DNA from: Cryobacterium soli
Lineage (GTDB): Bacteria > Actinomycetota > Actinomycetes > Actinomycetales > Microbacteriaceae
Reading direction: 5' to 3'
DNA length: 64,000 nucleotides
Assembly: GCF_003611035.1 (NCBI RefSeq)
Contig: NZ_CP030033.1
Location: forward strand, 1,302,001-1,366,000
Notes under the pieces: generated by a model
Seen by the model: the letters and a program-made list of their open reading frames with translations, nothing else
Told to the model about the DNA's origin: nothing
Database searches by the model: none
Shown here: positions 51,186 to 59,743 of the stretch, piece by piece
Layout of the letters: each line of letters begins with the position of its first letter
Numbering within the stretch: position 1 is the stretch's first letter
Program-made: the position numbers and the translations under genes

Positions 51186-51944
51186 ATGCCATCCACTGTG
51201 GTCATCATTCCCACGTACAACGAACGCGAGAACCTCGGCAGCATCGTCGGCCGGGTGCGCAGCAGCGTGCCCGACGCCGATGTGCTGATCGTGGACGACG
51301 CCTCACCCGACGGCACCGGCGCCCTGGCCGACACCCTCGCGACTGCCGACGACCGGCTGCACGTGCTGCACCGCAGCAAGAAGAACGGTCTGGGGGCGGC
51401 CTACCTGGAGGCCTTCGACTGGGCGCGCGCGCGCGGATTCGACTACCTCGTGCAGTTGGACGCCGACGGTTCTCACCAGCCCGAGCAGTTGCCCTCCCTG
51501 CTGGCCGCCGCACGCACCGCTGATGTCGTGATGGGGTCCCGTTGGATTCCCGGCGGCGAGGTCAAGAACTGGCCGTGGCACCGCCGGATGCTCTCCCGCG
51601 GCGGCTCGCTCTACTCCCGGTTCATGCTGCGCTTGCCGCAGCACGACGTCACGGGCGGCTACCGCGTCTACAGTGCCGATGCGCTCGAACGGATGCAGCT
51701 GGAAAGCGTCGACAGTCTCGGCTACTGCTTCCAGATCGACATGCTCCTGCACGCCGTGCGCGCCAGGCTGAAGGTGGTCGAGGTGCCGATCACGTTCATC
51801 GAACGCACCCTCGGCAACTCCAAGATGAGCGGCAACATCGTGTTCGAGGCCATGGGCCGGGTCACGATCTGGGGCCTGACCGGCCGCGGAGCACGGCACG
51901 CGAACCCGGCGCCAGCCCCGGCGACCAACGGTCGTGAGCTGTGA
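51186..51944 (+). CDS. Polyprenol monophosphomannose synthase (Ppm1/DPM1-like)
   Basis: 252 residues. GT2 enzyme transferring mannose from GDP-mannose to polyprenol phosphate. Marks: VVIIPTYNERENLGSIVGRVR, LIVDDASPDGTG, GLGAAYLEAFDWAR, YLVQLDADGSHQPEQLP (metal-binding D-x-D), GSRWIPGG and the C-terminal VPITFIERTLGNSKMS. No membrane part, as in soluble DPM1 homologues. It supplies the donor for the membrane glycosyltransferase encoded upstream. Confidence 0.94.
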   Translation: MPSTVVIIPTYNERENLGSIVGRVRSSVPDADVLIVDDASPDGTGALADTLATADDRLHVLHRSKKNGLGAAYLEAFDWARARGFDYLVQLDADGSHQPEQLPSLLAAARTADVVMGSRWIPGGEVKNWPWHRRMLSRGGSLYSRFMLRLPQHDVTGGYRVYSADALERMQLESVDSLGYCFQIDMLLHAVRARLKVVEVPITFIERTLGNSKMSGNIVFEAMGRVTIWGLTGRGARHANPAPAPATNGREL

Positions 51945-52046
51945 GGTAAGCACGCCTCGGGGCGTTTTCGGGGGCTTTTCTCACGGCTCAAGGGACGGGC
52001 ATGAGGAATTTCACTTCCGGTCATCGTGACTATATGATGGGTCTCA

Positions 52047-52063
52047 GTTAGAGTCACACTAAC
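52047..52063. promoter_or_regulatory. Probable NrtR operator
   Basis: GTTAGAGTCACACTAAC is a near-perfect palindrome (one mismatched pair) ending 10 bp before the regulator start. It resembles the TTAG..GT...AC..CTAA-type sites described for actinobacterial NrtR. Confidence 0.65.
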
Positions 52064-52072
52064 CTTTAGTCG

Positions 52073-52777
52073 ATGGATGTCCAGATGACCGAGTCCCACC
52101 CGCCCGTGCTTGCGGTGTCGACGGTCATTTTCGCCCTCCGGCCGGACGCCGAATCCGGCTTCATGACCCTCTGGCTCCCCCTGGTGCGCCGCACCCGTGA
52201 GCCGCAGCTCGACCTCTGGGCGCTGCCCGGTGGCTGGCTGCCGGCCGACGAAGAACTCGCCGCCGCCGCCGCCCGCACCCTGCGGGAGACCACCGGGCTC
52301 ACCCCCAAATACCTGGAGCAGCTGTACACCTTCGGTGACCTCGGCCGCTCCCCCGGCAACCGGGTCGTCTCGGTGGTCTACTGGGCGCTCGTACAGTCCG
52401 GCGAGGCCGACGCGGCCGCCGTCGACGACAACGTGCAGTGGTTCCCCGCCGACCGCCTACCCGACCTGGCCTTCGACCACAACCACATCGTCGAATACGC
52501 TCTGTGGCGCCTGCGTACCAAGGTGGAGTACTCCCGCATCGCGCACGCCTTCCTCGGTGAGACCTTCACCCTGGCCCAGCTGCGCGACGTGCACGAGGCG
52601 GTGCTGCGCCGCGCGCTCGACCCGGCCAACTTCCGTCGCATGATCGAGTCCTCCGGCACCGTCGTCGACACGGGACTGCGCCTGGCCGGGGTGCCGCACC
52701 GTCCGCCGCGGCTCTACCGCTACAACGACTCCCAGACGCTCGCCGAACAGGGCCCGCTCGGCCCGCTGGTGGGCTGA
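52073..52777 (+). CDS. NUDIX-domain NAD biosynthesis regulator, NrtR-like
   Basis: 234 residues. N-terminal NUDIX fold with a degenerate box: GGWLPADEELAAAAARTLRETTGL keeps the first Glu and the GL end, but two catalytic glutamates are threonine in the RTLRETTGL part. The C-terminal 85 residues (KVEYSRIAHAFLGETFTLAQLRDVHEAVLRRALDPANFRRMIE...) are the winged-helix region of NrtR. Expected to sense ADP-ribose and repress NAD genes. The operator lies upstream and nadA-nadB-nadC downstream. The start may also be ATG 52085; neither has a strong ribosome site, so a leaderless mRNA is possible. Confidence 0.85.
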   Translation: MDVQMTESHPPVLAVSTVIFALRPDAESGFMTLWLPLVRRTREPQLDLWALPGGWLPADEELAAAAARTLRETTGLTPKYLEQLYTFGDLGRSPGNRVVSVVYWALVQSGEADAAAVDDNVQWFPADRLPDLAFDHNHIVEYALWRLRTKVEYSRIAHAFLGETFTLAQLRDVHEAVLRRALDPANFRRMIESSGTVVDTGLRLAGVPHRPPRLYRYNDSQTLAEQGPLGPLVG

Positions 52778-52821
52778 ACCTTGTACCTCCGACCCATCCC
52801 GCACTCCCCGAGGAGCACGAC

Positions 52822-54162
52822 ATGACCATCGCATCGGTCGACCGCACCATCCGCCTGATCAGCACCGGCAAGGCCGAGGGAAGCACCTGCACCCCCGACC
52901 TCGCCGTGGACCCCTGGTACTTCGACGCCGGCACACCCGGGTACGGACCCGGCTCCTCGATGGGCGACGTCATCCCCACCGGGTCTCCGCGCCAGGGCGA
53001 ACTGCCCGCGCGCTACCGCACCGCCTCCAACGGTGAACTGGGCGACTGGATCCGCGCCGCCAAGGCCACCCTCGGCGACAGGGTCGTGGTGCTCGGCCAC
53101 TTCTACCAGCGCGAAGAGGTGCTGCAGCACGCCGACTTCGTGGGCGACTCCTTCCAGCTCGCCGTGGCCACCCAGAGCCGCCCAGACGCCGAGGCCATCG
53201 TCTTCTGCGGCGTGCACTTCATGGCCGAGACCGCCGACCTGCTCTCGACGCCGGAACAGGCCGTGATCCTGCCCAACCTCGCCGCAGGCTGTTCGATGGC
53301 CGACATGGCCGACATCGACTCCGTCACCGAGTGCTGGGAGCAGCTCGAGGAGCTGTACGGCACCGAACCGGATGCCTCGGGGCGCGTCCCCGTGATCCCC
53401 GTCACCTATATGAACTCCTCCGCGGCGCTCAAGGGCTTCTGCGGCGAGCACGGCGGCATCGTCTGCACCTCCTCGAACGCCGAGACCGTGCTCGAGTGGG
53501 CCTTCGAACGCGGCCAGCGAGTGCTGTTCTTCCCCGACCAGCACCTGGGCCGCAACACCGCCAAGGCCATGGGCGTGCCCCTCGAGCAGATGCCGATGTG
53601 GAACCCGCGCAAGCCCCTGGGCGGCAACACCGAGGCCGAGCTCGAGGACTCCCGAGTCATTCTCTGGCACGGCTTCTGCAGCGTGCACCGCCGCTTCACC
53701 GTGGACCAGATCGACGCCGCCCGCGCCGAGCACCCCGGCGTGCGCGTGATCGTGCACCCCGAGTGCCCGATGGCGGTCGTCGACGCCGCCGACGAATACG
53801 GCTCCACCGACTACATCGCCAAGGCCATCGCCGCTGCCCCGGCCGGCTCCACCTTCGCGATCGGCACCGAGATCAACCTCGTGCAGCGCCTCGCCGCCCA
53901 GTACCCGGAGCACACCATCTTCTGCCTCGACCCGGTGGTCTGCCCCTGCTCCACCATGTACCGCATCCACTCGGGCTACCTCGCCTGGGTGCTCGAAGCG
54001 CTCGTGGGCGGCGACGGCGTGCCCGCCGAGGTGCTCAACCGCATCACAGTGGCCGACGATGTGGCCGATCACGCCCGGGTGGCACTCGAACGGATGCTCG
54101 CGGCCAAGCCGCCGGCGGCCGGTCCCGTTGCACCGGTGGCAAGCGTCAGCACCGGAGCCTGA
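52822..54162 (+). CDS. nadA: Quinolinate synthase
   Basis: 446 residues. It condenses iminoaspartate with dihydroxyacetone phosphate and needs a 4Fe-4S cluster. The three cluster cysteines are in VFCGVHFMAETAD, GGIVCTSSNAETVLEW and LDPVVCPCSTMYRIHSGYL. VLGHFYQREEVLQHADFVGDSFQLA is the N-terminal signature. The first ~65 residues extend beyond the E. coli form, as in actinobacteria. It sits 45 bp after nrtR with GAGGAGCACGAC before the start. Confidence 0.97.
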   Translation: MTIASVDRTIRLISTGKAEGSTCTPDLAVDPWYFDAGTPGYGPGSSMGDVIPTGSPRQGELPARYRTASNGELGDWIRAAKATLGDRVVVLGHFYQREEVLQHADFVGDSFQLAVATQSRPDAEAIVFCGVHFMAETADLLSTPEQAVILPNLAAGCSMADMADIDSVTECWEQLEELYGTEPDASGRVPVIPVTYMNSSAALKGFCGEHGGIVCTSSNAETVLEWAFERGQRVLFFPDQHLGRNTAKAMGVPLEQMPMWNPRKPLGGNTEAELEDSRVILWHGFCSVHRRFTVDQIDAARAEHPGVRVIVHPECPMAVVDAADEYGSTDYIAKAIAAAPAGSTFAIGTEINLVQRLAAQYPEHTIFCLDPVVCPCSTMYRIHSGYLAWVLEALVGGDGVPAEVLNRITVADDVADHARVALERMLAAKPPAAGPVAPVASVSTGA

Positions 54163-54164
54163 CC

Positions 54165-55844
54165 ATGACCCGAGTGCTCGTCGTCGGCAGCGGACTGGCC
54201 GGCCTGCTCGCCGCGGTGCGGGCCACCGATGCCGGCCACCGGGTGACCCTGGTCACCAAGGCCGCCCTCTCGGACAGCAACACCCGCTACGCCCAGGGCG
54301 GTATCGCCGCCGCACTGTTCCCCGACGATTCGGTGGACGCGCACATCCTCGACACCCTGCGTGCCGGCGCCGGCCTGTGCGACCCCGCCGCGGTCCGGGT
54401 GCTCTGCGAAGAAGGCCCGGCCCGGGTGCGCGACCTGATCCGGTTCGGGGTCGACTTCGACCGCGACGAGTCCGGCATCACCCGCGGACTGGAGGCCGCG
54501 CACTCCAGGTCCCGAGTGCTGCACGCCGGCGGCGACGCCACGGGCGCCGCCATCGAGGCCGCCCTGGTGGCCACCGTTCAGGAGCGCGCCACCCGCGCCC
54601 ACGCGCTGGGCGGCGACCAGATCACCATCCACGAACACACCATGCTCGTCGACCTCACGGTCATCGACGGCCGGGTCACCGGCGCCGTGCTGCTCGGCCC
54701 CGACGACACCCGGCACACCGTGGCCGCCGACACCGTGATCCTGGCCACCGGCGGCGCCGGCGCCCTGTACCGGCACACCACCAACCCCGCCATCGCCACC
54801 GGTGACGGTGTCGCCGCCGCCTGGCGTGCCGGCGCGGCCGTCGCCGACGTGGAGTTCTACCAGTTCCACCCCACCGCCCTCGCGGTGCCCGGCACACCGT
54901 TGATCTCCGAGGCCGTGCGCGGCGAGGGCGCCGTGCTGCTCAGCAGCACGGGCGAACGCTTCATGACCGCCATCCACCCGGATGCCGAGCTGGCGCCCCG
55001 CGACATCGTGGCCCGCAGCATCGCCGCCCAGATGAAGGCGCAGGGCGGCGCCCCGGTGCTGCTCGACGCCACGGGCCTCGGCCGCGACCTGCTCGAAAGC
55101 CGCTTTCCCACCATCACGGCCGCCTGCCGCGCGAACGGGCTGGACTGGGCCGCCGAACCGATCCCCGTGGCCCCGGCCGCGCATTACTGGATGGGCGGCA
55201 TCGCCACCGACGGCTGGGGCCGAACCTCGCTGCCCGGCCTGTATGCCGTGGGCGAGGCCGCCCGCACCGGCGCGCACGGCGCCAATCGGCTGGCCTCGAA
55301 CTCTCTCCTCGAGGCCGCCGTGTTCGCCGACCGCGCCGTGCGGTCGCTGAACGAGGCCGAACAGCCCGCGCCATACTTCGCCACCGACACCGATGCCGAC
55401 TCCGGCCGGGATGCCGACATCGCCGGCTACCCGGGCACCGGGCCGGACGACATGGGCGACCTGGCCGACGCTGCCGACGCATCCGTCACTGTCTTTGCCC
55501 CCGGCCTCGTCGACCGCGGCGCCCTGCAGAACCTGCTCTGGGAGGCCGCCGGAGTGCACCGCTCCGGCGCCGACCTCACCGGCGCGGCGGCGACCCTGGC
55601 CGGCTGGAGAGCCGCGGACCGGGCGCAAGCCACGGCCGCGGAGCTGGAGACCGGAAATATGCTCGACCTGGGCCGGCTGATCGTGGCCGCCGCCCTCGCC
55701 CGCACCGAGTCCCGCGGGGCGCACCACCGCGCCGATTGCCCGGACACCCGCCACGAGCTGGCCCGGCCACGCTTCACGGTGCGCCAGGACGCGCGCGCAC
55801 TGGTAACCGCTTCATCCATCGCTTCGGAGGGCATCGCATGCTGA
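54165..55844 (+). CDS. nadB: L-aspartate oxidase
   Basis: 559 residues from ATG 54165, two bases after the nadA stop. FAD flavoprotein oxidising L-aspartate to iminoaspartate. Marks: VLVVGSGLAGLLAAVRA (dinucleotide site), SDSNTRYAQGGIAAAL, FYQFHPTALAVPG, SEAVRGEGAVLLSSTGERF and GEAARTGAHGANRLASNSLLEA. A short Asp/Ala-rich insertion (about residues 405-435) follows the FAD domain. Passes its product to NadA. Confidence 0.97.
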   Translation: MTRVLVVGSGLAGLLAAVRATDAGHRVTLVTKAALSDSNTRYAQGGIAAALFPDDSVDAHILDTLRAGAGLCDPAAVRVLCEEGPARVRDLIRFGVDFDRDESGITRGLEAAHSRSRVLHAGGDATGAAIEAALVATVQERATRAHALGGDQITIHEHTMLVDLTVIDGRVTGAVLLGPDDTRHTVAADTVILATGGAGALYRHTTNPAIATGDGVAAAWRAGAAVADVEFYQFHPTALAVPGTPLISEAVRGEGAVLLSSTGERFMTAIHPDAELAPRDIVARSIAAQMKAQGGAPVLLDATGLGRDLLESRFPTITAACRANGLDWAAEPIPVAPAAHYWMGGIATDGWGRTSLPGLYAVGEAARTGAHGANRLASNSLLEAAVFADRAVRSLNEAEQPAPYFATDTDADSGRDADIAGYPGTGPDDMGDLADAADASVTVFAPGLVDRGALQNLLWEAAGVHRSGADLTGAAATLAGWRAADRAQATAAELETGNMLDLGRLIVAAALARTESRGAHHRADCPDTRHELARPRFTVRQDARALVTASSIASEGIAC

Positions 55845-56710
55845 CCACTCACGCCATCGAGACCGTTGTGCGGTCCGCCCTCGATGAGGACGCCCCGTGG
55901 GGCGACCTCACCAGCGAGATGCTGATCCCCGCCGACGCCGTCGCCACTGCCCAGCTCGTGGCACGGGAGGCCGGCGTGTTCAGCGGCGGCGCCGTGTTCG
56001 CCGCGGCGTTCCGCCTGGTCGACGCCCGCATCACCGTGCACCTGCACGTCGCCGACGGCACCGTGTTCGCCGCGGGCGACCTCCTCGCGGAGGCGTCCGG
56101 TCCGGCCCGCGGCATCCTCACCGCCGAACGCATCGGGCTCAACTTCGTGCAACGGATGAGCGGCATCGCCACGCTCACCGCACAGTACGTGGCCGAGACC
56201 GAGGGCACCAGCGCCCGCATCGTCGACACCCGCAAGACCACCCCCGGGCTGCGCGCCGTGGAGCGCCAGGCCGTGCGGGACGGCGGCGGCCACAACCACC
56301 GCTTCAGCCTCTCCGACGCCGTGATGGCCAAGGACAACCACCTGGCCGTGCTCAGCGCCGACGGCACCGACCTCACCGAGGCGCTGCTCGCCGTGCGAGC
56401 CCGGCTCTCGCACACCACCCACTTCGAGGTGGAGGTGGACACCCTCGAGCAGATCGAGCCCGTGCTCGCGGCCGGCATCGACACCATCATGCTCGACAAC
56501 TTCGACGCCGAGGCCCTGCGCGAGGGCGTGCGGCAGGTCGCCGGCCGCGCCATCGTGGAGGCCAGCGGCGGGGTGTCGCTTGAGACCGTACGTCGCATCG
56601 CCGAGTCGGGTGTCGACGTCATCTCGGTCGGCGCCCTCACCCACAGCGTGCGCTCGCTCGACCTGGGACTGGACGTCGTCATCCTGCCCGAGGCCGTCCT
56701 CCCCGAGTAG
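55838..56710 (+). CDS. nadC: Nicotinate-nucleotide pyrophosphorylase (carboxylating)
   Basis: 290 residues from ATG 55838, overlapping nadB by 7 bp. Converts quinolinate and PRPP to nicotinate mononucleotide. Marks: DEDAPWGDLTSEMLIP, ERIGLNFVQRMSGIATLT, DTRKTTPGLRAVERQAVRDGGG, FEVEVDTLEQ, IMLDNFDAEALREGV and EASGGVSLETVRRIAESGVDVISVGALTHS. All PRPP- and quinolinate-binding residues appear present. Third enzyme of the de novo NAD operon. Confidence 0.97.
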   Translation: MLTTHAIETVVRSALDEDAPWGDLTSEMLIPADAVATAQLVAREAGVFSGGAVFAAAFRLVDARITVHLHVADGTVFAAGDLLAEASGPARGILTAERIGLNFVQRMSGIATLTAQYVAETEGTSARIVDTRKTTPGLRAVERQAVRDGGGHNHRFSLSDAVMAKDNHLAVLSADGTDLTEALLAVRARLSHTTHFEVEVDTLEQIEPVLAAGIDTIMLDNFDAEALREGVRQVAGRAIVEASGGVSLETVRRIAESGVDVISVGALTHSVRSLDLGLDVVILPEAVLPE

Positions 56711-56757
56711 CCCGCCCACGAGCCTCGCCGCCCGGACCCGTTCTCTGGAGAGAAGCC

Positions 56758-57900
56758 ATGATCTACCTCGACAACGCAGCCACCGCGCCGCTCCGCCGCG
56801 AGGTGGCCGAGGCCATCTGGCCGATCCTCACGCAGGGGTTCGGCAACCCGTCCAGCCACCACCGGGTGGGCGAGGCCGCGGCTGCGACGCTCAAGACAGC
56901 GCGCGGGCGCATCGCCAGGGTGCTCGGCTGCCGGCCCGGCGAGATCACCATCACCAGCGGTGGCACCGAGGCCGACAACCTCGCCCTCAAGGGCCTCGCG
57001 CTCGGCGCCCCGCGCGGCCGGCACATCATCACCACGGCCCTCGAGCACGAGGCGGTGCTCGACTCCTGCGACTACCTGCACCGGCTGCACGGCTTCGAGA
57101 TCACCCTGCTGCCCACGGATGCCACCGGCCGGGTCGACCCCGCCGACCTCGCCCGGGTCATCCGACCCGACAGCACCCTCGTCAGCATCCACTACGCCAA
57201 CAACGAGATCGGCACCGTGCAGCCCATCCGGGAACTCGCCGCGATCGCCCTGGCGGCGGGCGTGCCGATGCACACCGACGCCGTGCAGGCGGCCGGCTGG
57301 CTCCCGCTGAACGTGGCGGAGCTGGGCGTGGACGCGTTGAGCATCTCCGGCCACAAGCTCGGTGCCCCGCAGGGCGTGGGCGCGCTGTACCTGCGCGGCC
57401 GCCTGCCGGTCGAGCCGGTGTTGCACGGCGGCGGCCAGGAGCGCGGCAAGCGCAGCGGCACTGAGAACGTGGCCGGAGCCGTTGGCCTCGCCACGGCCCT
57501 CGACCTGGCCGAGACCGAGCGGGTCGACCTCGCGCCGCGCCTGGCCGCGCTGCGCGACGCCTTCGTTGCAGCTGTGCTCGAGAGCACCCCGGGGGCCGCG
57601 CTGACGGGTCATCCGCTGCACCGGCTGCCCGGCCACGCCTCGTTCACCTTCGCCGGCACCGGCGGGGAGGCCGTGCTGCTCGAGCTCGAGCGCTTCGACA
57701 TCGTCTGCTCGAGCGGATCGGCCTGCGCCGCCGGCAGCGACGAGCCGTCGCATGTGCTCACGGCGCTGGGCGTCCCCGCCGACCTCGCCCAGACCGCGGT
57801 GCGTTTCACTCTCTCGGCCGGCACGACCGCCGCGGACCTGACCGAGGCCGCCACCCGGGTGCGCGAGGCCGTAGCCGCAGTGCGCGGCCTCGCTCCCTGA
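56758..57900 (+). CDS. Cysteine desulfurase (NifS/IscS-like)
   Basis: 380 residues. PLP Lys200 (SISGHKLGAPQGVGALY), active Cys323 (SSGSACAAGSDEPSHVL) and the phosphate-binding start YLDNAATAPLRREV. Its place right after nadC, with GGAGAGAAGCC upstream, matches the nadABC-nifS arrangement in several bacteria, where it supplies sulfur for the NadA cluster. The short Cys-loop is of the IscS/NifS class rather than SufS. The operon ends here, about 90 bp before the IS3 element. Confidence 0.93.
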   Translation: MIYLDNAATAPLRREVAEAIWPILTQGFGNPSSHHRVGEAAAATLKTARGRIARVLGCRPGEITITSGGTEADNLALKGLALGAPRGRHIITTALEHEAVLDSCDYLHRLHGFEITLLPTDATGRVDPADLARVIRPDSTLVSIHYANNEIGTVQPIRELAAIALAAGVPMHTDAVQAAGWLPLNVAELGVDALSISGHKLGAPQGVGALYLRGRLPVEPVLHGGGQERGKRSGTENVAGAVGLATALDLAETERVDLAPRLAALRDAFVAAVLESTPGAALTGHPLHRLPGHASFTFAGTGGEAVLLELERFDIVCSSGSACAAGSDEPSHVLTALGVPADLAQTAVRFTLSAGTTAADLTEAATRVREAVAAVRGLAP

Positions 57901-57963
57901 CCGGCCCCGCCCACCCCGCCGCGCCCGCCCCCGCACGACGACTGCAACTGTTTCCCAATCGGA

Positions 57964-57975
57964 CAAATGGTGCCG
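57964..57975. repeat. Left arm of a palindrome interrupted by the IS3 element
   Basis: CAAATGGTGCCG (57964-57975) is the exact complement of CGGCACCATTTG at 59563-59574, on the other side of the insertion sequence. With partly matching inner sequence (CACACGG and CCGGTGC), the two look like one hairpin split by the insertion. Confidence 0.6.
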
Positions 57976-57989
57976 GCACACGGTATTTG

Positions 57990-58982
57990 TCAACCTGTTT
58001 GAGACAGGTTGGGTTTGGGTTTTTGGCGGGGGTCGTTGATGCATACCCGGCCCGGTAGGGCCGGGGGCTTGGGGTGTTGGGCGTAGCGTTCCGGATGCGT
58101 TCTGAATGCGGTGTTGAGGACCTGGCTTCGGCGACGGGTCACTCGGTCGGTGCGGCCGTAGTGAACGTCGTTGGGGGTGTTCCAGGCGATGCCGGAGTGG
58201 CGGTGGTTCTGGTTGTATTCGTGGAAGAACCAGCCGAAGTAGGCGCGGGCGTCATCGGTCGTGGCGAAGATCTCGGGGAATGCGAGATCGTATTTCGCGG
58301 TCTTAAATAACGCTTCGCTGTAGGGGTTATCGTTGGAGACTTTGGGCCGTGAGAAGGACTTATCGACGCCGAGTTTCTCCAGCAGCAAGGACACCGGTGT
58401 GCTCACCATCGCCGCACCGTTATCCGAGTGCAGATAGTTCGGCGCGACGCCGTGGTTCGCGGTGACCGCTTCTTGGATCAGTTCTTCGGCGAGGTCACCA
58501 TCCTCGTAGGCCTCCAGCCGCCAGCCCACGACGCGGCGGGAGTAGATGTCCATGATCACGTAGAGGTGGAAGTAGCGGCCCCGGATCGTGGTCTTGAGCT
58601 TGGTGATGTCCCAGGACCACACCTGTGACGGGGCGGTCGCGACCAGCTCGGGGATCTTCTTCGGCGACCCCTCAGCCTGCCGGCGGCGCTCGTGGACCTG
58701 CCCGGCCGCGCGGGCGACGCGGTACCAGGAAGACTTCGACGCCAGGTAAACACCCGCATCCCAGGCCCGGTAAAACGCTTGGCAGATCGAGAAGCCCTCA
58801 TACTCAGGGGTGTTGATCAGCGCCAGGATCTGCGCGCTCTCCGCAGTGGAGAGCGTGGCTGGCTGGTGCCGGTCCTTCTGCGGGATCGGCGCGGCCAGGC
58901 GGGCGCGGGGGCTGCGGTGCCGATAGAACGATGCCCGCGAGTAGCCGACCAACGCGCAGGCCCGCACCACCGGCATCCCCAC
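57990..58982 (-). CDS. IS3-family transposase OrfB (DDE integrase)
   Basis: 330 residues from GTG 58982. HTH_21-like start (VRACALVGYSRASFYRHRSPRARL), then the rve domain: WSWDITKLKT (first Asp), YLHSDNGAAMVS (second Asp) and NDNPYSEALFKTAKY (Glu). The orfB frame runs open upstream of 58982 into the end of orfA in the -1 register, so a fused OrfAB product by frameshift is possible. The canonical A6G slippery site is not seen. All catalytic residues intact. Confidence 0.92.
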   Translation of the reverse strand: MGMPVVRACALVGYSRASFYRHRSPRARLAAPIPQKDRHQPATLSTAESAQILALINTPEYEGFSICQAFYRAWDAGVYLASKSSWYRVARAAGQVHERRRQAEGSPKKIPELVATAPSQVWSWDITKLKTTIRGRYFHLYVIMDIYSRRVVGWRLEAYEDGDLAEELIQEAVTANHGVAPNYLHSDNGAAMVSTPVSLLLEKLGVDKSFSRPKVSNDNPYSEALFKTAKYDLAFPEIFATTDDARAYFGWFFHEYNQNHRHSGIAWNTPNDVHYGRTDRVTRRRSQVLNTAFRTHPERYAQHPKPPALPGRVCINDPRQKPKPNLSQTG

Positions 58983-59011
58983 AGCAGTCAGGTCGACGAC
59001 TGTTTCGAACG

Positions 59012-59461
59012 CTACTCGGTGGGTTTCGGCTTCCGAAACGCGGCCGGGATCGCTGGCTCGTCCGGCAGCGGCGGGGTGCGGATTTGTGAGCTCTTGGCCA
59101 GCGCGGACAAGAGCTCTGAGGCTTTTCCCAACACCTCCACCGCGCTCTCGGACTGCTCCAACTGGGCTTTGAGGATCGCGTTTTCCTTCTGCAGCCGCAG
59201 AAATTCGATCCGCTCCTGTTTCGTCAACACGTACTTAGTCTGCCGCTGTTCCGTCTCGACCAGCAGGCCCTGCCGCTTCTCCTGACTCCACCGCGACAGC
59301 GACCTAACGTCGATCCCGACTCGGCGACAGAACGCGGACTTCGCGCCGACCTCCGCGCCCGTCGACGCGTACTGCTCCCACTGCGCAAGAATCGCGAGGC
59401 GCTCAGCAGACGTGAAATGATGCTTCCGAGTAAGCCGGGTTTGGACTTCTGACATTTCCAT
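59012..59461 (-). CDS. IS3-family transposase OrfA
   Basis: 149 residues. N-terminal helix-turn-helix (RKHHFTSAERLAILAQWEQYASTGAEVGAKSAFCRRVGIDVRSLSRWSQ), then a leucine zipper-like coil (QERIEFLRLQKENAILKAQLEQSE) for multimerisation. It binds the IS ends. The stop lies 30 bp before the annotated orfB start. Intact. Confidence 0.9.
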   Translation of the reverse strand: MEMSEVQTRLTRKHHFTSAERLAILAQWEQYASTGAEVGAKSAFCRRVGIDVRSLSRWSQEKRQGLLVETEQRQTKYVLTKQERIEFLRLQKENAILKAQLEQSESAVEVLGKASELLSALAKSSQIRTPPLPDEPAIPAAFRKPKPTE

Positions 59462-59743
59462 TTGGATGTCCTCTTCCCCGCCCTCTGCCGGCCCGTGATG
59501 AAACGATGATTTGTCTCACCACAGGCTGACACTCAGGGCACACCGGGCGCAGATGTCCGGTGCGGCACCATTTGGGCTGGTGCGGGCCGGTTCGGCGCGC
59601 ACTGGCGGCGGCGCGACGGCGAACCCAGTCGCCCGCGGAAATGCCACCCGAGTGGGACCTTTGGCACGTGTTTCGGTCCCTGACGAGTCCTAAGTTTGAA
59701 CCAGAGACAAAGATCCCAGATCGGGTTGTCCAGGAGGAAAACT

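Larger units (their letters stand above)
57988..59531 (-). mobile_element. IS3-family insertion sequence
   Basis: About 1.54 kb with imperfect terminal inverted repeats: TGTCAACCTGTTTGAGACAGG at the left and, on the other strand, TGTCAGCCTGTGGTGAGACAA at the right. Two frames, orfA and orfB, on the minus strand. I see no obvious target duplication at the two ends. Confidence 0.85.

Noticed and set aside
58982..59030. Programmed -1 frameshift for an IS3 OrfAB fusion
   Set aside because: The frames are in the right register, but no A6G or similar slippery heptamer is seen in the overlap, so not annotated.
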